The notes: generated by a model from the letters alone, not told the origin. Counted from the first letter of the stretch, positions 24,836 to 36,416 are shown. The stretch: DNA of 64,000 nt from an uncultured Prevotellaceae bacterium (GCA_902794405.1 CADBHI010000006.1:62001-126000); one strand, 5' to 3'. Numbers and translations are program-made.

Positions 24836-24843
24836 CAAAGGTA
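24836..24843 (-). promoter_or_regulatory. -7 box for the second PL11 gene
   Basis: Reads TACCTTTG on the minus strand, 23 bases before the ATG at 24812. The divergent hflX promoter lies 65 bases away. Confidence 0.7.
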
Positions 24844-24884
24844 CGAATAAGTGTGGAAAGAACCAAATAAAACGATAGTTTTTC

Positions 24885-24915
24885 TTGCATATTCCGTGCA
24901 GATTTATTACTTTTG
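24885..24915 (+). promoter_or_regulatory. Promoter of the hflX operon
   Basis: TTG at 24885-24887 and TACTTTTG at 24908-24915 with 20 bases between; the ATG is at 24943. Confidence 0.75.
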
Positions 24916-24942
24916 TAGCCGATTACAGAAAAAACTAACTGA

Positions 24943-26301
24943 ATGAAGGAGTTTGTCATATCGGAAGCGAAGGCGGAAACGGCGGTGCTGGTGGGTCTGA
25001 TTACCAACCAGCAGGACGAGGCCAAGACGAATGAGTACTTGGATGAACTGGCCTTTCTGGCTGAGACGGCAGGCGCAGTGGTCGTCAGACGGTTCACCCA
25101 GAAGGTGGGCGGTCCGAGCTCTGTGACCTACGTCGGCAGCGGTAAGCTTCTGGAAATCAAGCAATATATCAAGGACTGTGAGGATGCCTACGACGAGTGG
25201 CTGGAGAATGCCCCCTTATTATCCCCCCCTGGGGGGAAGGCTTATAGCTGCCCTTCTGACCAACCCCTCCCCCAAGGGGGAGGCAGGGAGGGGGCTCCCC
25301 CTCAGCCTGTAGGTATGGTCATCTTCGACGACGAGTTGACGGCCAAACAGCTGCGTAACATCGAGAAGGAGCTGCAGGTGAAGATACTGGACCGTACGTC
25401 GTTGATTCTCGACATCTTTGCCATGCGAGCCCAGACGGCTGAGGCAAAGGCGCAGGTAGAGCTGGCCCAGCACCGCTACATGCTGCCCCGACTGCAGCGG
25501 CTGTGGACACACTTGGAACGTCAGGGCGGCGGCTCGGGTTCGGGTGGCGGTAAGGGAAGCGTAGGACTGCGTGGTCCTGGTGAGACGCAGTTGGAGTTGG
25601 ACCGCCGTATCATCCTACAGCGTATTACGCTGTTGAAGCAGCGTCTCAGTGAGATTGACAAGCAGAAGACCACGCAGAGGAAGAACCGTGGACGGCTGAT
25701 TCGTGTGGCCTTGGTGGGCTATACCAATGTGGGCAAGTCGACGATGATGAACTTGTTGTCGAAGAGCGAGGTGTTTGCCGAGAACAAGCTGTTTGCCACG
25801 CTCGACACCACAGTCCGTAAGGTGACCATCGACAATCTGCCCTTCCTGTTGGCCGACACGGTGGGCTTCATCCGCAAACTGCCCTCTGACCTGGTGGAGT
25901 CGTTCAAGTCGACGCTCGACGAGGTACGCGAGGCCGACCTGCTGGTTCATGTGGTGGATATTTCCCATCCCGACTTCGAGGAGCAGATCAAGGTGGTGGA
26001 GAAGACGCTGGCCGACCTGGGCTGTGCGGAGACACCATCGATGATCGTGTTCAACAAGATTGACGCCTACACGTGGACGCCACAGGACGAGGACGACCTG
26101 ACGGAACCGACACGTGAAAACATATCACTCGACGACCTGAAGCAGACGTGGATGGCGAAGATGAGTGGCGACTGCCTCTTTATCTCGGCCCGCAAAAAAG
26201 AGAATATCGACGAGCTGCGTAGCGAGTTGTATAAGAAGGTGCGCGAGCTGCACGTACAGAAATATCCTTATAACGATTTTTTATATCAAGATTATGAGTA
26301 A
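24943..26301 (+). CDS. hflX: Ribosome-associated GTPase HflX with inserted palindromes
   Basis: 452 residues. The N-terminal HflX domain (about 1-190) has [18 protein letters not shown] and [37 protein letters not shown] and [21 protein letters not shown] precede the G domain. The G motifs are [12 protein letters not shown] (G1), DTVGF (G3) and FNKID (G4). HflX binds 50S/70S ribosomes and splits stalled ribosomes. Residues about 90-123 are a Pro/Gly-rich insertion encoded by C/G-rich palindromes (25210-25311) between the N-terminal subdomain and the conserved [10 protein letters not shown] segment. The core motifs are intact, so the protein is probably functional. The stop overlaps the start of the DUF4954 gene (ATGAGTAA). 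Confidence 0.93.
   Translation: MKEFVISEAKAETAVLVGLITNQQDEAKTNEYLDELAFLAETAGAVVVRRFTQKVGGPSSVTYVGSGKLLEIKQYIKDCEDAYDEWLENAPLLSPPGGKAYSCPSDQPLPQGGGREGAPPQPVGMVIFDDELTAKQLRNIEKELQVKILDRTSLILDIFAMRAQTAEAKAQVELAQHRYMLPRLQRLWTHLERQGGGSGSGGGKGSVGLRGPGETQLELDRRIILQRITLLKQRLSEIDKQKTTQRKNRGRLIRVALVGYTNVGKSTMMNLLSKSEVFAENKLFATLDTTVRKVTIDNLPFLLADTVGFIRKLPSDLVESFKSTLDEVREADLLVHVVDISHPDFEEQIKVVEKTLADLGCAETPSMIVFNKIDAYTWTPQDEDDLTEPTRENISLDDLKQTWMAKMSGDCLFISARKKENIDELRSELYKKVRELHVQKYPYNDFLYQDYE
25210..25311. repeat. C/G-rich palindromic insertion in hflX
   Basis: Contains three palindromes: CCCCCC-T-GGGGGG (about 25224-25236), CCTCCCCC-AA-GGGGGAGG (25266-25283) and GAGGGGG-CT-CCCCCTC (25288-25303). The length of about 102 bases keeps the frame. 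The translated text includes [11 protein letters not shown] and [15 protein letters not shown]. Confidence 0.85.
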
Positions 26302-28147
26302 TTACAGACAACTGACACAAACCGAAATTGAAGTATTAGAGAACAATGTGTGCTGGGCTGAGGACTGGCAGCGAGTAAAGGTAGCCGAAGGCTTTAAACC
26401 CTATAATTTCCATCGTGTCATCTTCTATGGCGACATTCGCTTAGGCGAGTTCAACAAGACGGTGGAGGTGACAAAGGGCTTCTTCAAGCACTCAGGCATC
26501 AATGATGCCACCCTGCGCAACGTTACGGTCGGCAACGACTGTTTAATAGAAAAGGTAGGCAACTACATCAACAACTACACCATCGGAGACGACTGCTACA
26601 TCTCGAACATCTGCACCCTCGAGACCACAGATGACGCCACCTACGGCGAAGGCTCCATCATCTCGGTGCTGAATGAGATGGGCGACGGCAACGTCATCAT
26701 CTTCCGTGAGCTGAATTCTCAGATGGCCTCTTTCATGGTAAAGCATAACAGAGACAAGGTGCTGAAGCAGACGTTGCAGCAGATGATTGAGGATGAGCTG
26801 CGGGTGAGTCGTCCGGAGCGTGGCCTCATTGGCAACAACGTTAAGATTATCAATGCCAAGGACATTTCCAATACCGTTATCAAGGGTTACTGCGAAATCA
26901 GTGGTGCTTCGCGCCTGTCGGAGTGTACGGTGATGTCGTCGATGGATGCTCCTGTGTTTATTGGTACAGGCGTTATCTGTGAGAACTCCATCATCTGCGA
27001 TGGCTGCTCCATCAATAATTCCGTAAAGATGCAGGACTGCTTCGTGGGCGAGGCCTGCCAGATTACCAACGGTTTCACGGCTGAGGCCAGCCTGTTCTTT
27101 GCCAACTCCTATATGGCCAATGGTGAGGCCTGCGCTGCTTTCTGCGGTCCGTTCTCTGCCTCTCACCACAAGTCGAGCCTGCTTATTGGCGGTGAGTTCT
27201 CGTTCTACAATGCCGGTTCGAATACCAACTTCTCGAACCATGCCTATAAGATGGGACCGCTGCACTACGGAACCTTGGAGCGTGGAACGAAGACGGCTTC
27301 GGGTGCCTATATCCTGATGCCTGCCACCATCGGTGCTTTCTCTGTTTGCTTCGGTAAGCTGATGCACCATCCTGACACCCGTAATCTGCCGTTCTCTTAT
27401 CTGATGGCATACGGCGAGGATTGCTATCTGGTGCCTGGCCGCAATATTACGACGGTGGGACTCTACCGCGATATCAAGAAATGGCCGAAGCGTGACAAGC
27501 GTTCGAAGCAGTCGCGTAAGTCGATTATCAACTTCGACTGGCTGTCGCCCTTTACTGTCGGTGAAATCATGCAAGGCATCAAGATCCTAAAGACATTGCG
27601 TGAAGCCTCGGGCGACAATGTGTCATCCTATAACTTCCACGAGTACGTTATCAACGCCTCGTCGCTGCGTAAGGGCCTGAAATACTACGACATTGCCCTG
27701 CGTATCTATATGGGTGCCGTGCTGAAGCGTGCCCAGAAGGAGGGTTATATCGGCCAGCCCGTCAGTTCCGTTGGTAAGGGTAAGTGGGTAGACCTTAGCG
27801 GTCTGCTGCTGCCTGAGAGTGAGGAGCAGCGGCTTATCAGCGACATTAAGTCGGGCGCCATCGATAACATCCAGCAGGTGCTTGACCGTTTTACCGACAT
27901 CAACAACCACTATTCTGACTACCGCTGGGCATGGAGCTACCAGATGATTCTGGACTACTACCACTTGGATGAGCTCGATGCAGCTGCCTGTGAACGTATT
28001 CGTGAGGACTATGTTCGTGCCCGCCGTGCCTGGATTGCCGAAATTCGCAAGGATGCCGAGAAGGAGTTTGCTATGGGCGACGTAGATCAGGAGGTTCTCG
28101 ATGACTTCGTTAGTAAGTTAGATCATGAAATAGACTATGAAAACTAA
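26294..28147 (+). CDS. DUF4954 protein, left-handed beta-helix type
   Basis: 617 residues beginning [18 protein letters not shown]. The N-terminal half has hexapeptide-like turns characteristic of left-handed beta-helices ([57 protein letters not shown]), as in sugar-nucleotide acyl- or nucleotidyltransferases. The second half is helical. The family (DUF4954) is common in Bacteroidetes, and its function is not established. The start codon lies in the stop region of hflX (8-base overlap), and the end overlaps the M16 peptidase start by 11 bases, so it sits in the middle of a tightly coupled operon. Confidence 0.8.
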   Translation: MSNYRQLTQTEIEVLENNVCWAEDWQRVKVAEGFKPYNFHRVIFYGDIRLGEFNKTVEVTKGFFKHSGINDATLRNVTVGNDCLIEKVGNYINNYTIGDDCYISNICTLETTDDATYGEGSIISVLNEMGDGNVIIFRELNSQMASFMVKHNRDKVLKQTLQQMIEDELRVSRPERGLIGNNVKIINAKDISNTVIKGYCEISGASRLSECTVMSSMDAPVFIGTGVICENSIICDGCSINNSVKMQDCFVGEACQITNGFTAEASLFFANSYMANGEACAAFCGPFSASHHKSSLLIGGEFSFYNAGSNTNFSNHAYKMGPLHYGTLERGTKTASGAYILMPATIGAFSVCFGKLMHHPDTRNLPFSYLMAYGEDCYLVPGRNITTVGLYRDIKKWPKRDKRSKQSRKSIINFDWLSPFTVGEIMQGIKILKTLREASGDNVSSYNFHEYVINASSLRKGLKYYDIALRIYMGAVLKRAQKEGYIGQPVSSVGKGKWVDLSGLLLPESEEQRLISDIKSGAIDNIQQVLDRFTDINNHYSDYRWAWSYQMILDYYHLDELDAAACERIREDYVRARRAWIAEIRKDAEKEFAMGDVDQEVLDDFVSKLDHEIDYEN

Positions 28148-31040
28148 ATTTCTTTTATCTGTTTGTGCCTTGGTACTTGGACTTGGTTCATGTAGCAAGT
28201 ACAAGTATGAAAGTGTGGACAAAGATTTGTCCAAGACGCGTATCTACACGTTGGACAACGGTCTGAAAGTGTATCTCAGTGTGAATAAGGAACAGCCGCG
28301 CATCCAGACCTTTATTGCTGTGCGTACTGGTTCTAAAAACGACCCAGCTGAGACCACGGGCTTGGCCCATTATTTAGAGCACCTGATGTTTAAGGGTACA
28401 GGTCAGTTTGGCGTGACGGACTCTGCGAAGGAGGCTCCGTTGCTGGCTGACATTGAGCAGCGCTATGAACAGTATCGCAAGCTGACCGACCCCGAGGAAC
28501 GTCGAGTGGCCTATGCGGGCATCGACAGCGTCAGCCAAGTGGCTGCCCAGTACTTCATCCCCAATGAGTACGACAAACTGATGGCTGCCATCGGTGCCGA
28601 GGGTACCAACGCCTACACCTCGAACGACGTGACCTGCTATACCGAGGACATTCCCTCGAACGAGGTTGAAAACTGGGCGAAGATTCAGTCCGACCGCTTC
28701 CAGCACATGGTCATTCGTGGTTTTCATACTGAGTTGGAGGCCGTCTATGAGGAGTATAATATCGGACTGACACAGGACGTTCGCAAGCTCTATGAGGCTT
28801 TGTGTCGTAAGCTCTGTCCGACACATCCTTATGGTCTGCAGACCACCATCGGCACACAGGAACACCTGAAGAATCCTTCGATTACGAACATCAAGAACTA
28901 CTTCGCCAAATGGTATGTGCCTAATAATGTGGCCATCTGTATGGCAGGTGACTTCGACCCCGACGAGGTGATAGCAACCATCGACAAGTATTTCGGACAG
29001 TGGCAGCCGGGCGACGACGTTGCCCAGCCCACGTTCCCTGCACAGCCCGTTTACAGCGAGCCGCAGGATACTGCCGTCATTGGTCCCGAGGCTGAGCAGC
29101 TATGGTTAGGCTGGCGTTTCGAGCGTGGTGCCTCGTTGCAGGCTGACACGCTGCAGGTCATCGAGTCGATGCTCAGCAACGGTACTGCCGGCCTCATCGA
29201 CCTCGACATCAACCAGCAGATGAAGATGCTCGAAGCATGGGGTGGGGCAGAGACACTGATGGACTATTCGGCATTCATCCTTTCCGGCACTCCCAAGGAG
29301 GGACAGACGCTTGATGAGGTGCGCGCCCTGCTGTTGGAGGAAATAGACAAGCTGAAGAAGGGCGAGTTCTCTGATGACCTGCTGCCATCGGTTATCAATA
29401 ACCTGAAGTTGCAGTATTATAATTCGTTAGAGAATAACCGTGCCCGAGCCGGCATGTTTGTCGATGCTTTCATTCTCGGCAAAACGTGGGAGCAACAGGC
29501 TACGCGCCTCGACCGTATTGCCGGTATGACCAAGGAGCAAATCGTGGATTTCGCCACCCGTCACTTTAACGACGGTTATGCTGCCGTCTACAAGCGTCAG
29601 GGCGTAGACCCCAATGAGAAGAAGATAGACAAGCCGCAAATCACGCCGATTCCTGCCAACCGCGATGCGGTGAGTCAGTTTGTAAAGGATATACAGGAGG
29701 CTGAGGTGAAGCCCATTGAACCTAAGTTCGTCGACTTCAAGCGCGACCTTACCTTTGGCCCCCTCATACCATCGATTCCCTATGTCTACGTCCAGAATAC
29801 GGAGAACGGTCGCTTCCAGTTGGCCTTCCGCTATGAGTTTGGCAAACTGGCTGACGTGCGTTACGACTATGCTGCCGACTATATTGACTACTTAGGTACT
29901 GACAAGCTGACTGCCGAGCAGGTGAAGCAGCAGTTCTATAAGCTGGCCTGCAACTTCGATATCAGCGTGGGTGACCGCAACATCAGTGTCACCCTCACTG
30001 GATTGAGCGAGAATATGGGTGAGGCTGTGGCACTTATGGAGGACCTGATTCAGAATGCCAAGGTCGATCAGAAGGCTTACGACCAGTATGTCAGCCTTGT
30101 GGACAAGGCTCGTGCCGATGCCAAGCTCGACCAACGTACATGTTTTGACCGTCTGTTCAACTATGGCATCTACGGTTCCTATAACCCCGTACGCAATCTG
30201 TTGACCACCGCTCAACTGCGTGAGACCAATCCGCAGGAGTTGCTCGACCTGCTGAAGAACCTTAGCCAGTATGAGCACACCGTATTATATTATGGTCCGA
30301 TGAGCGAACAGCAGTTGCAGGAGTCGCTGGTTCCCCACCTTCAGACTCTTGCTTCTGAGCTGAAGCCGGCACCCGACTTCAAGCCATACATGATGGAGTC
30401 AACACCTCAGAACGAGATTCTCATTGCGCCTTACGATGCCAAGAACATTTACATGCGCATGTACCATAATGAACAGCGTCAGTGGAATCCTGCCGAGGAA
30501 CCCGTTCAGGCCTTGTTCAACGAGTACTTTGGTGGTGGCATGAATACTGTGGTGTTCCAGGAGATGCGCGAGACCCGTGGCCTGGCCTACAATGCCTGGG
30601 CACTCTATAGCCGTCCGTCTATAAAGGACGAGCCCGAGAGCTTCTTCACACATATCATCACCCAGAACGATAAGATGATGGACTGTGTTAGCCACTTCCA
30701 CACCATCCTTGACACCATTCCACAGAGCGATGCTTCGTTCCAGATTGCCAAGGAGGGACTCACCAAGCAATTAGCCAGCCGTCGTGTTACGAAGTTCGGA
30801 CTCATCAACGCTTGGATTGCAGCGCGCGATTTAGGTATTGACTACGATATCAACGAAAAGATATACGAGGCGCTGCCTCGCCTGACGATGAAGGATATCG
30901 TTGATTTCGAGCAGCAGCAGATTGCCCGCAAGCCCTATCGTTACATCATTCTCGGTGATGAACGTGAACTCGATATGAAGGGACTCCAGCAGTATGGGCC
31001 TGTTCGTCGCGTGTCGCTTAGTGAGATATTCGGATATTGA
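28137..31040 (+). CDS. M16-family zinc metallopeptidase, double-length lipoprotein
   Basis: 967 residues. The lipoprotein signal ends LGLGSC (Cys19). The inverted zinc motif HxxEH is present as HYLEHLMF (His78), and a distal Glu lies in the segment following ELEAVYEEYN. The length fits two tandem M16 halves (active N-terminal half and inactive C-terminal half), as in pitrilysin-like enzymes. It degrades peptides, probably in the periplasm or at the outer-membrane face given the lipid anchor. It overlaps the DUF4954 gene by 11 bases and is followed 22 bases later by a GH5 gene. Confidence 0.92.
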   Translation: MKTKFLLSVCALVLGLGSCSKYKYESVDKDLSKTRIYTLDNGLKVYLSVNKEQPRIQTFIAVRTGSKNDPAETTGLAHYLEHLMFKGTGQFGVTDSAKEAPLLADIEQRYEQYRKLTDPEERRVAYAGIDSVSQVAAQYFIPNEYDKLMAAIGAEGTNAYTSNDVTCYTEDIPSNEVENWAKIQSDRFQHMVIRGFHTELEAVYEEYNIGLTQDVRKLYEALCRKLCPTHPYGLQTTIGTQEHLKNPSITNIKNYFAKWYVPNNVAICMAGDFDPDEVIATIDKYFGQWQPGDDVAQPTFPAQPVYSEPQDTAVIGPEAEQLWLGWRFERGASLQADTLQVIESMLSNGTAGLIDLDINQQMKMLEAWGGAETLMDYSAFILSGTPKEGQTLDEVRALLLEEIDKLKKGEFSDDLLPSVINNLKLQYYNSLENNRARAGMFVDAFILGKTWEQQATRLDRIAGMTKEQIVDFATRHFNDGYAAVYKRQGVDPNEKKIDKPQITPIPANRDAVSQFVKDIQEAEVKPIEPKFVDFKRDLTFGPLIPSIPYVYVQNTENGRFQLAFRYEFGKLADVRYDYAADYIDYLGTDKLTAEQVKQQFYKLACNFDISVGDRNISVTLTGLSENMGEAVALMEDLIQNAKVDQKAYDQYVSLVDKARADAKLDQRTCFDRLFNYGIYGSYNPVRNLLTTAQLRETNPQELLDLLKNLSQYEHTVLYYGPMSEQQLQESLVPHLQTLASELKPAPDFKPYMMESTPQNEILIAPYDAKNIYMRMYHNEQRQWNPAEEPVQALFNEYFGGGMNTVVFQEMRETRGLAYNAWALYSRPSIKDEPESFFTHIITQNDKMMDCVSHFHTILDTIPQSDASFQIAKEGLTKQLASRRVTKFGLINAWIAARDLGIDYDINEKIYEALPRLTMKDIVDFEQQQIARKPYRYIILGDERELDMKGLQQYGPVRRVSLSEIFGY

Positions 31041-31062
31041 TTTTATTCCTAACGGTTTGGAA

Positions 31063-32337
31063 ATGATAAGGTTAAAGTTCTTTATTTTGGGCGTGACGGT
31101 GGCTTGTCTCGCTGCCTGTTCGGAAAATGCCGGTAGTCAGACGGAGTTCGTGAAATGCAGCGGTGCGGGATTCATCATTGGTGACGAGTCCTATACGTTT
31201 GTTGGAACCAACTTCTGGTATGGTCCCATACTGGGCTCGGAAGGTCAGGGTGGCGATCGCCAGCGACTGTGCCGTGAACTGGACCAGCTTCACGCTCTTG
31301 GACTCGACAACCTGCGCATCTTGGTGGGTAGCGATGGCAAACGAGGCGTGGCCACTAAAGTGGAACCTACGTTACAAGAGGCCCCCGGTGTTTATAACGA
31401 CACACTGCTGGCTGGTCTCGACTACCTGCTCATGGAAATGGGCAAGCGGGAGATGAAGGCTGTGCTCTACCTGAACAACTCATGGGAGTGGAGCGGCGGC
31501 TACGGCTACTACTTGGAGCAGGCTGGAGCCGGGCGTCAGCCACGTCCCGACGAGGTGGGCTATCCTGCCTTCATGCAGGCAATGAGTCAGTATTCCATGA
31601 ATGAACGTGCCCATGAATTGTTCTATGACTATGTGCGCTTCATCATAGGCCGACAGAACCGTTATACCTCCTTGAATTATATTGATGACCCGGTCATTAT
31701 GGCGTGGCAGATTGGTAATGAGCCTCGTGCCTTCAGTGAAGAGGCCAAGCAGCCCTTTGCCAAGTGGCTCGCAGAGGCGTCGGCGCTGATACGCAGTCTT
31801 GACCCCAACCACCTCATCTCCGTTGGCTCGGAGGGCATCTGGGGCTGTGAGATGGACTCTGCCCTATACCGCCAGATTTCGGAAGATCCGAACATCGATT
31901 ACCTGACAGCCCATGTGTGGCCCTACAACTGGGGGTGGGCACGTCAGGACTCGCTCAGCACTGACATCGAGAGTGCCTGCGAGAAGGTACAGGATTACCT
32001 AAAGTCACACTTCCTGATGGCACAGGAACTGCAGAAGCCGCTGGTGATTGAAGAGTTTGGGTACCCACGCGACGGCTTTAGCTTCACTCCCGGCTCGCCG
32101 ACATCTTCACGCGATCGCTTCTACGATTTCATTTTCTCGTTCATACAGCGTGAGCCTTCTGTCGGTGGCTGCAATTTCTGGGCTTGGGGTGGTGAGGCCA
32201 TACCGCAGCATGAACAGTGGAAGGTAGGCGACCCCTATGTAGGTGATCCTGCCCAGGAACAACAAGGCCTGAACTCCGTCTTCAGCTGCGACAGTACCAC
32301 GTTGCAGGTCATTAAACGATATAATGCCAACCAGTAA
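31063..32337 (+). CDS. GH5-family glycoside hydrolase lipoprotein, probably beta-mannanase
   Basis: 424 residues. The signal ends CLAAC (a lipobox). The GH5 (alpha/beta)8-barrel has LDNLRILVG, the acid/base motif GNEPR (Glu220) and the nucleophile region VIEEFGYPRDG (Glu331). The text FVGTNFWYGPILGSEG and LYLNNSWEWSGGYGYYLE resembles subfamily 7 endo-beta-1,4-mannanases. The lipid anchor suggests action at the cell surface or in the periplasm on mannan oligosaccharides. The start at 31063 is chosen for the signal peptide; upstream in-frame codons overlap the M16 gene. A hairpin terminator follows directly. Confidence 0.85.
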   Translation: MIRLKFFILGVTVACLAACSENAGSQTEFVKCSGAGFIIGDESYTFVGTNFWYGPILGSEGQGGDRQRLCRELDQLHALGLDNLRILVGSDGKRGVATKVEPTLQEAPGVYNDTLLAGLDYLLMEMGKREMKAVLYLNNSWEWSGGYGYYLEQAGAGRQPRPDEVGYPAFMQAMSQYSMNERAHELFYDYVRFIIGRQNRYTSLNYIDDPVIMAWQIGNEPRAFSEEAKQPFAKWLAEASALIRSLDPNHLISVGSEGIWGCEMDSALYRQISEDPNIDYLTAHVWPYNWGWARQDSLSTDIESACEKVQDYLKSHFLMAQELQKPLVIEEFGYPRDGFSFTPGSPTSSRDRFYDFIFSFIQREPSVGGCNFWAWGGEAIPQHEQWKVGDPYVGDPAQEQQGLNSVFSCDSTTLQVIKRYNANQ

Positions 32338-32347
32338 TATTCTGCAT

Positions 32348-32384
32348 AAAAAAAGCGAAAACGTTTTGTGTTTTCGCTTTTTTT
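32348..32384 (+). terminator. Terminator of the hflX-GH5 operon
   Basis: A perfect 15-base stem (AAAAAAAGCGAAAAC at 32348-32362, complement at 32370-32384) with a seven-base loop. Its right arm overlaps the region of the following promoter. Confidence 0.85.
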
Positions 32385-32395
32385 GTGTACTTTTG
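32366..32395 (+). promoter_or_regulatory. Promoter of the fumarase gene
   Basis: TTG at 32366-32368 and TACTTTTG at 32388-32395, spacing 19. The -33 element lies in the loop of the upstream terminator, so the two signals are interleaved. Confidence 0.75.
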
Positions 32396-32424
32396 CACGC
32401 ATAAACAAAACAAACAAGATTGAT

Positions 32425-34074
32425 ATGGCAAACGTAGTTGATTTCAAGTATGCCCCGATGTTCCAGATGGGCGAAGACAAAACCGAGTACAGACTGCTTT
32501 CGAAGGAAGGTGTGAGCACCGCCACGTTTGAAGGCAAGGAAATAGTAAAGGTGTCGAAGGAAGCACTGACGCTGTTGGCACAGCAGGCTTTCCACGATGT
32601 AGAGTTCATGCTCCGCCGCGAGCATAACCTGCAGGTAGCCAAGATTCTGACTGATCCTGAGGCTTCTGAGAACGACAAGTATGTGGCTCTGCAGTTCCTG
32701 CGCAATGCCGAGGTGGCTGTCCGTGGCATCCTGCCTTTCTGTCAGGACACTGGTACTGCCATTATTCATGGCGAGAAGGGTCAGCAGGTGTGGACTGGTT
32801 TCGAGGATGAGGAGGCTTTGAGCCGTGGCGTCTATAATACTTTTACGCAGGACAACCTACGCTACTCGCAGAATGCACCTCTTAACATGTACGACGAGGT
32901 GAATACCCGCTGCAACCTGCCTGCACAGATTGACATCGAAGCTACCGAGGGTGCCGAATACCGCTTCGTCATGGTGGCCAAGGGTGGTGGTTCTGCCAAC
33001 AAGACTTACTTCTATCCAATGACCAAGGCTACCATCCAGAACGAGGGCACACTGATTCCGTTCCTCGTGGAGAAGATGAAGAGCCTCGGTACTGCAGCTT
33101 GCCCGCCTTACCACATTGCCTTCGTTATTGGCGGTACCTCAGCTGAGAAGAATCTGCTAACCGTGAAGCTCGCCTCTATCAAGTACTACGATTCGCTGCC
33201 TACCACAGGCGATGAGACTGGTCGTGCCTTCCGCGATATTGACCTCGAGCAAAAACTGCTTGTTGAGGCTCAGAAGATTGGACTCGGTGCTCAGTTTGGT
33301 GGTAAGTACTTGGCTCACGACATCCGTGTCATTCGTCTGCCGCGTCATGGTGCCTCTTGCCCCATTGGTATGGGTGTTAGCTGTTCGGCCGACCGCAATA
33401 TCAAGGCAAAGATCAATGCTGATGGTATCTGGCTTGAGAAGATGGATAACAACCCCTCTGAGTTGATTCCTGCCGAGTATGCTAAGGCTGGCGAAGGTCC
33501 CAACACGATTGAGATTAATCTGAATGAGGGTATCGATGCCGTTCGCAAGGAGCTGTCGAAGTATCCTGTCTCTACCCGTGTCAACCTGAAAGGAACCATC
33601 ATTGTGGCCCGCGATATTGCACATGCTAAGCTGAAGGCTCGTATCGATGCTGGTGAGCCAATGCCTGAATACTTCAAGAAGTATCCCGTGCTCTATGCCG
33701 GACCAGCCAAGACACCGGAGGGTTATCCTTGTGGTTCGATGGGTCCGACCACGGCCAACCGTATGGATCCTTACGTGGATGAGTTCCAGTCGCTGGGTGC
33801 CAGCCTTGTGATGATTGCCAAGGGTAATCGTTCACAGGTGGTCACCGATGCTTGCCAAAAGTATGGAGGCTTCTATCTCGGAAGTATCGGTGGTGTGGCT
33901 GCAGTTTTGTCGCAGTCGAGCATCAAGGGTATTGAATGTGTGGAATATCCCGAACTCGGCATGGAGGCTATTTGGAAGATTGATGTTGAGGACTTCCCAG
34001 CATTCATTCTTGTCGATGATAAGGGCAATGACTTTTTCAAGACACTTAAACCATGGACTCCATGCGCCAAGTAA
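32425..34074 (+). CDS. Class I fumarate hydratase (iron-sulfur)
   Basis: 549 residues, full length for the two-domain class I enzymes. Visible features are [22 protein letters not shown] with its cluster Cys (shortened: [10 protein letters not shown]), [16 protein letters not shown], and the C-terminal beta-type domain [21 protein letters not shown]. It catalyses reversible hydration of fumarate to malate in the cytoplasm; in Prevotella this serves the reductive succinate pathway. The start at 32425 follows the promoter at 32366-32395. The last 22 bases overlap the start of the M6 protease gene. Confidence 0.93.
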   Translation: MANVVDFKYAPMFQMGEDKTEYRLLSKEGVSTATFEGKEIVKVSKEALTLLAQQAFHDVEFMLRREHNLQVAKILTDPEASENDKYVALQFLRNAEVAVRGILPFCQDTGTAIIHGEKGQQVWTGFEDEEALSRGVYNTFTQDNLRYSQNAPLNMYDEVNTRCNLPAQIDIEATEGAEYRFVMVAKGGGSANKTYFYPMTKATIQNEGTLIPFLVEKMKSLGTAACPPYHIAFVIGGTSAEKNLLTVKLASIKYYDSLPTTGDETGRAFRDIDLEQKLLVEAQKIGLGAQFGGKYLAHDIRVIRLPRHGASCPIGMGVSCSADRNIKAKINADGIWLEKMDNNPSELIPAEYAKAGEGPNTIEINLNEGIDAVRKELSKYPVSTRVNLKGTIIVARDIAHAKLKARIDAGEPMPEYFKKYPVLYAGPAKTPEGYPCGSMGPTTANRMDPYVDEFQSLGASLVMIAKGNRSQVVTDACQKYGGFYLGSIGGVAAVLSQSSIKGIECVEYPELGMEAIWKIDVEDFPAFILVDDKGNDFFKTLKPWTPCAK

Positions 34075-35594
34075 CCCCTCTGCGGTTGGGGCTTCTGTCC
34101 TGCCTCTTGTTGCTTCTGCCCCTGGTCGCTCATGCCCAGGATGAGGAGGCATTTCAAGTGGTAAGGGGCAATTGTGCTTCTGACATCCAAGCTGGAGCGG
34201 ACGATGCCAGAGCAACCCGTGCCCCCCGGCGTATATTGCGTTCATATAATAATCAATGGGATGCCTCAAAGACTTATCCTCAATTGGTTATTCTGATGGA
34301 GTTCTCAGACTCGGTGTTCTCCAATGACCGCGATTATTACGACCGACTGTTTAATGAACCAGGCTTTACCGATGGTAAACGGGCTAATGGCTCTGTGGCG
34401 GATTATTTCCGGGCGCAGTCAAATGGACTATTCAACCCGCGATTCGATATCTATGGACCAGTACGCATTAATCGCGCCGCAAAGGTAGGCACTGATGATG
34501 ATCATGGCAATGAGCTGTTTTACAATGCAACGAAGCAACTGCTCGACTCCTTGTCAATAGACCTTTCTCAGTACGACTGGGATGGTAATGGTAATGTCAA
34601 TCAGGTAATCTTTGTTTATGCAGGTTTATCTGGAAATGTCAAAGGTTACGAGGGCTTTTTGTGGCCTTCTACCGGTTCTTTCTCGACTGTTAAGTCAAAT
34701 GGCTATACCATCAACTACTTCTCTTCCAGCTCCGAGAAGATGACCAATAAATCGTATACGGGCATAGGAACCATCTGTCATGAGTATTCCCATTGTTTCG
34801 GACTTCCCGACATTTATCCTACGGATGATAATAAAGGTTACTCCATTGTCGACGAGTGGGATCTTATGGATGGTGGCAACTTCACCAACCGTGGGTGGTG
34901 TCCCCCTTCCTATACCACGCTCGAGAAGATGCTGTTAGGGTGGTACACGCCTATAGAGCTCACGGAGCCCACCAGCGTGGTTGACATGAAAGCTATTTCC
35001 GAGGGTGGCGATGCCTATATTATCCATCATACAAACAATGAATATCTGCTTCTGGAAAACCGGCAGTTTTCTGGATGGGACTCTTATGTTCCTGGAAATG
35101 GCTTGTTGATTTTCCATGTCGATTACAATGAGACCGACTGGCATAATAATAAAGTCAACAATATGAAGCAGCAGCGACGCTTTTCTATTGTTTGTGCGGA
35201 TAATATGACTTATGAGGGATGGGAAGCTGCAGTTCCCGCTTCAGATCGATATGACGACAGGAACAATCACTCCATTTACATGAGTACTGCACCTTATCCG
35301 TATGTGGCAGATGGTGTCACCAAAGATGCGCTCACCGAGACAACTACTCCAGCTGCGGTTATGCATAATAACAATGCCTCTGGCTCTCGTTCCCTGTCCA
35401 AACCCATTACCAATATTCGCATGTCGGAAGATGGTCTTATCTCCTTCGATTTCATGGGAGGTACCGAGACAGGCATTGGCAGTATCTCTGCATCAAAGCA
35501 AAGTGCTGGATATTATAATATGCAAGGACAGCGTATAGAAGCCCCGGGTAAAGGTATATATATTAAGGATGGAAAGAAAGTAATCATTAAATAA
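34053..35594 (+). CDS. M6-type secreted metalloprotease with C-terminal sorting tail
   Basis: 513 residues. A signal peptide ([26 protein letters not shown]; start 34053 or 34062) and propeptide precede an M6 (immune-inhibitor-A-like) domain with [13 protein letters not shown] and the zinc motif [17 protein letters not shown] (HExxHxxGxxD). Further along is WDLMDGGNF, the Met-turn region. The end is TGIGS...YYNMQGQRI...[13 protein letters not shown], the sorting-type tail shared with proteins ending at 21561 and 63050. It probably degrades host or dietary protein at the cell surface after export. It overlaps the fumarase gene by 22 bases. Confidence 0.88.
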   Translation: MDSMRQVTPLRLGLLSCLLLLLPLVAHAQDEEAFQVVRGNCASDIQAGADDARATRAPRRILRSYNNQWDASKTYPQLVILMEFSDSVFSNDRDYYDRLFNEPGFTDGKRANGSVADYFRAQSNGLFNPRFDIYGPVRINRAAKVGTDDDHGNELFYNATKQLLDSLSIDLSQYDWDGNGNVNQVIFVYAGLSGNVKGYEGFLWPSTGSFSTVKSNGYTINYFSSSSEKMTNKSYTGIGTICHEYSHCFGLPDIYPTDDNKGYSIVDEWDLMDGGNFTNRGWCPPSYTTLEKMLLGWYTPIELTEPTSVVDMKAISEGGDAYIIHHTNNEYLLLENRQFSGWDSYVPGNGLLIFHVDYNETDWHNNKVNNMKQQRRFSIVCADNMTYEGWEAAVPASDRYDDRNNHSIYMSTAPYPYVADGVTKDALTETTTPAAVMHNNNASGSRSLSKPITNIRMSEDGLISFDFMGGTETGIGSISASKQSAGYYNMQGQRIEAPGKGIYIKDGKKVIIK

Positions 35595-35621
35595 ATAACC
35601 ACTTTAAACAAACACAGAATT

Positions 35622-36416
35622 ATGAGAGTAATTATTGAATCTAATTATGATTTAATGTCCCAGTGGGCAGCCAATCATGTTATTGAACGTATCAATGCTG
35701 CAAAACCAACGGCAGAAAAACCCTTTGTACTCGGATTGCCTACCGGTTCTTCTCCTATCGGAATGTATAGGGCTTTGGTGAAGGCCTATCAGGAAGGAAA
35801 GGTGTCCTTCAAGAATGTGGTCACCTTTAACATGGATGAGTATGTTGACCTGCCTGTAGAGCATCCCGAAAGCTACCATTCATTCATGTTCACTAACCTG
35901 TTCAACCACATCGACTGCCCAAAGGAGAATATCCATATTCTTAATGGAAATGCTCCCGACCTTGCAGCCGAGTGTGCTGCCTACGAGAAGGAAATAGAGA
36001 AGTTCGGTGGTATCGACCTCTTCCTTGGTGGTATCGGTCCCGACGGTCATATTGCTTTTAATGAGCCCGGCTCATCGCTTGGTAGCCGTACCCGTCAGAA
36101 GACCCTGACCACTGATACCATCATTGCCAACAGCCGTTTCTTTGAAGGTGATGTCAACAAAGTGCCTAAGACGGCTCTCACCGTTGGTGTGGCTACCGTG
36201 ATGGCTGCTCGTGAGGTGATGATTCTGGTTAATGGTCATGCCAAGTGTCGTGCCCTGCAGGCTGCTATTGAAGGTTCTGTTAACCACATGTGGACAATCT
36301 CTGCTTTGCAGCTCCATCCTCATGGTATCATTGTCTGCGACGATGCAGCATGTGATGAACTGAAAGTAGGAACCTATCGCTACTTTAAGGATATAGAGCG
36401 TAAGAACCTGCTCTGA
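35622..36416 (+). CDS. nagB: Glucosamine-6-phosphate deaminase
   Basis: 264 residues, normal length. It converts glucosamine-6-phosphate to fructose-6-phosphate and ammonia in the cytoplasm. Family motifs are [47 protein letters not shown] (shortened: [17 protein letters not shown]) and LTVGVATVM. The stop codon shares one base with the start of the SLBB export gene (TGATG), so nagB is translationally coupled to the polysaccharide locus. It could tune the amino-sugar supply; this link is inferred from position only. Confidence 0.95.
   Translation: MRVIIESNYDLMSQWAANHVIERINAAKPTAEKPFVLGLPTGSSPIGMYRALVKAYQEGKVSFKNVVTFNMDEYVDLPVEHPESYHSFMFTNLFNHIDCPKENIHILNGNAPDLAAECAAYEKEIEKFGGIDLFLGGIGPDGHIAFNEPGSSLGSRTRQKTLTTDTIIANSRFFEGDVNKVPKTALTVGVATVMAAREVMILVNGHAKCRALQAAIEGSVNHMWTISALQLHPHGIIVCDDAACDELKVGTYRYFKDIERKNLL

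Noticed and set aside
35595..35621. Promoter in the gap before nagB
   Set aside because: The 27-base gap has no TAnnTTTG box; nagB is likely read through from upstream or from a promoter inside the protease gene.
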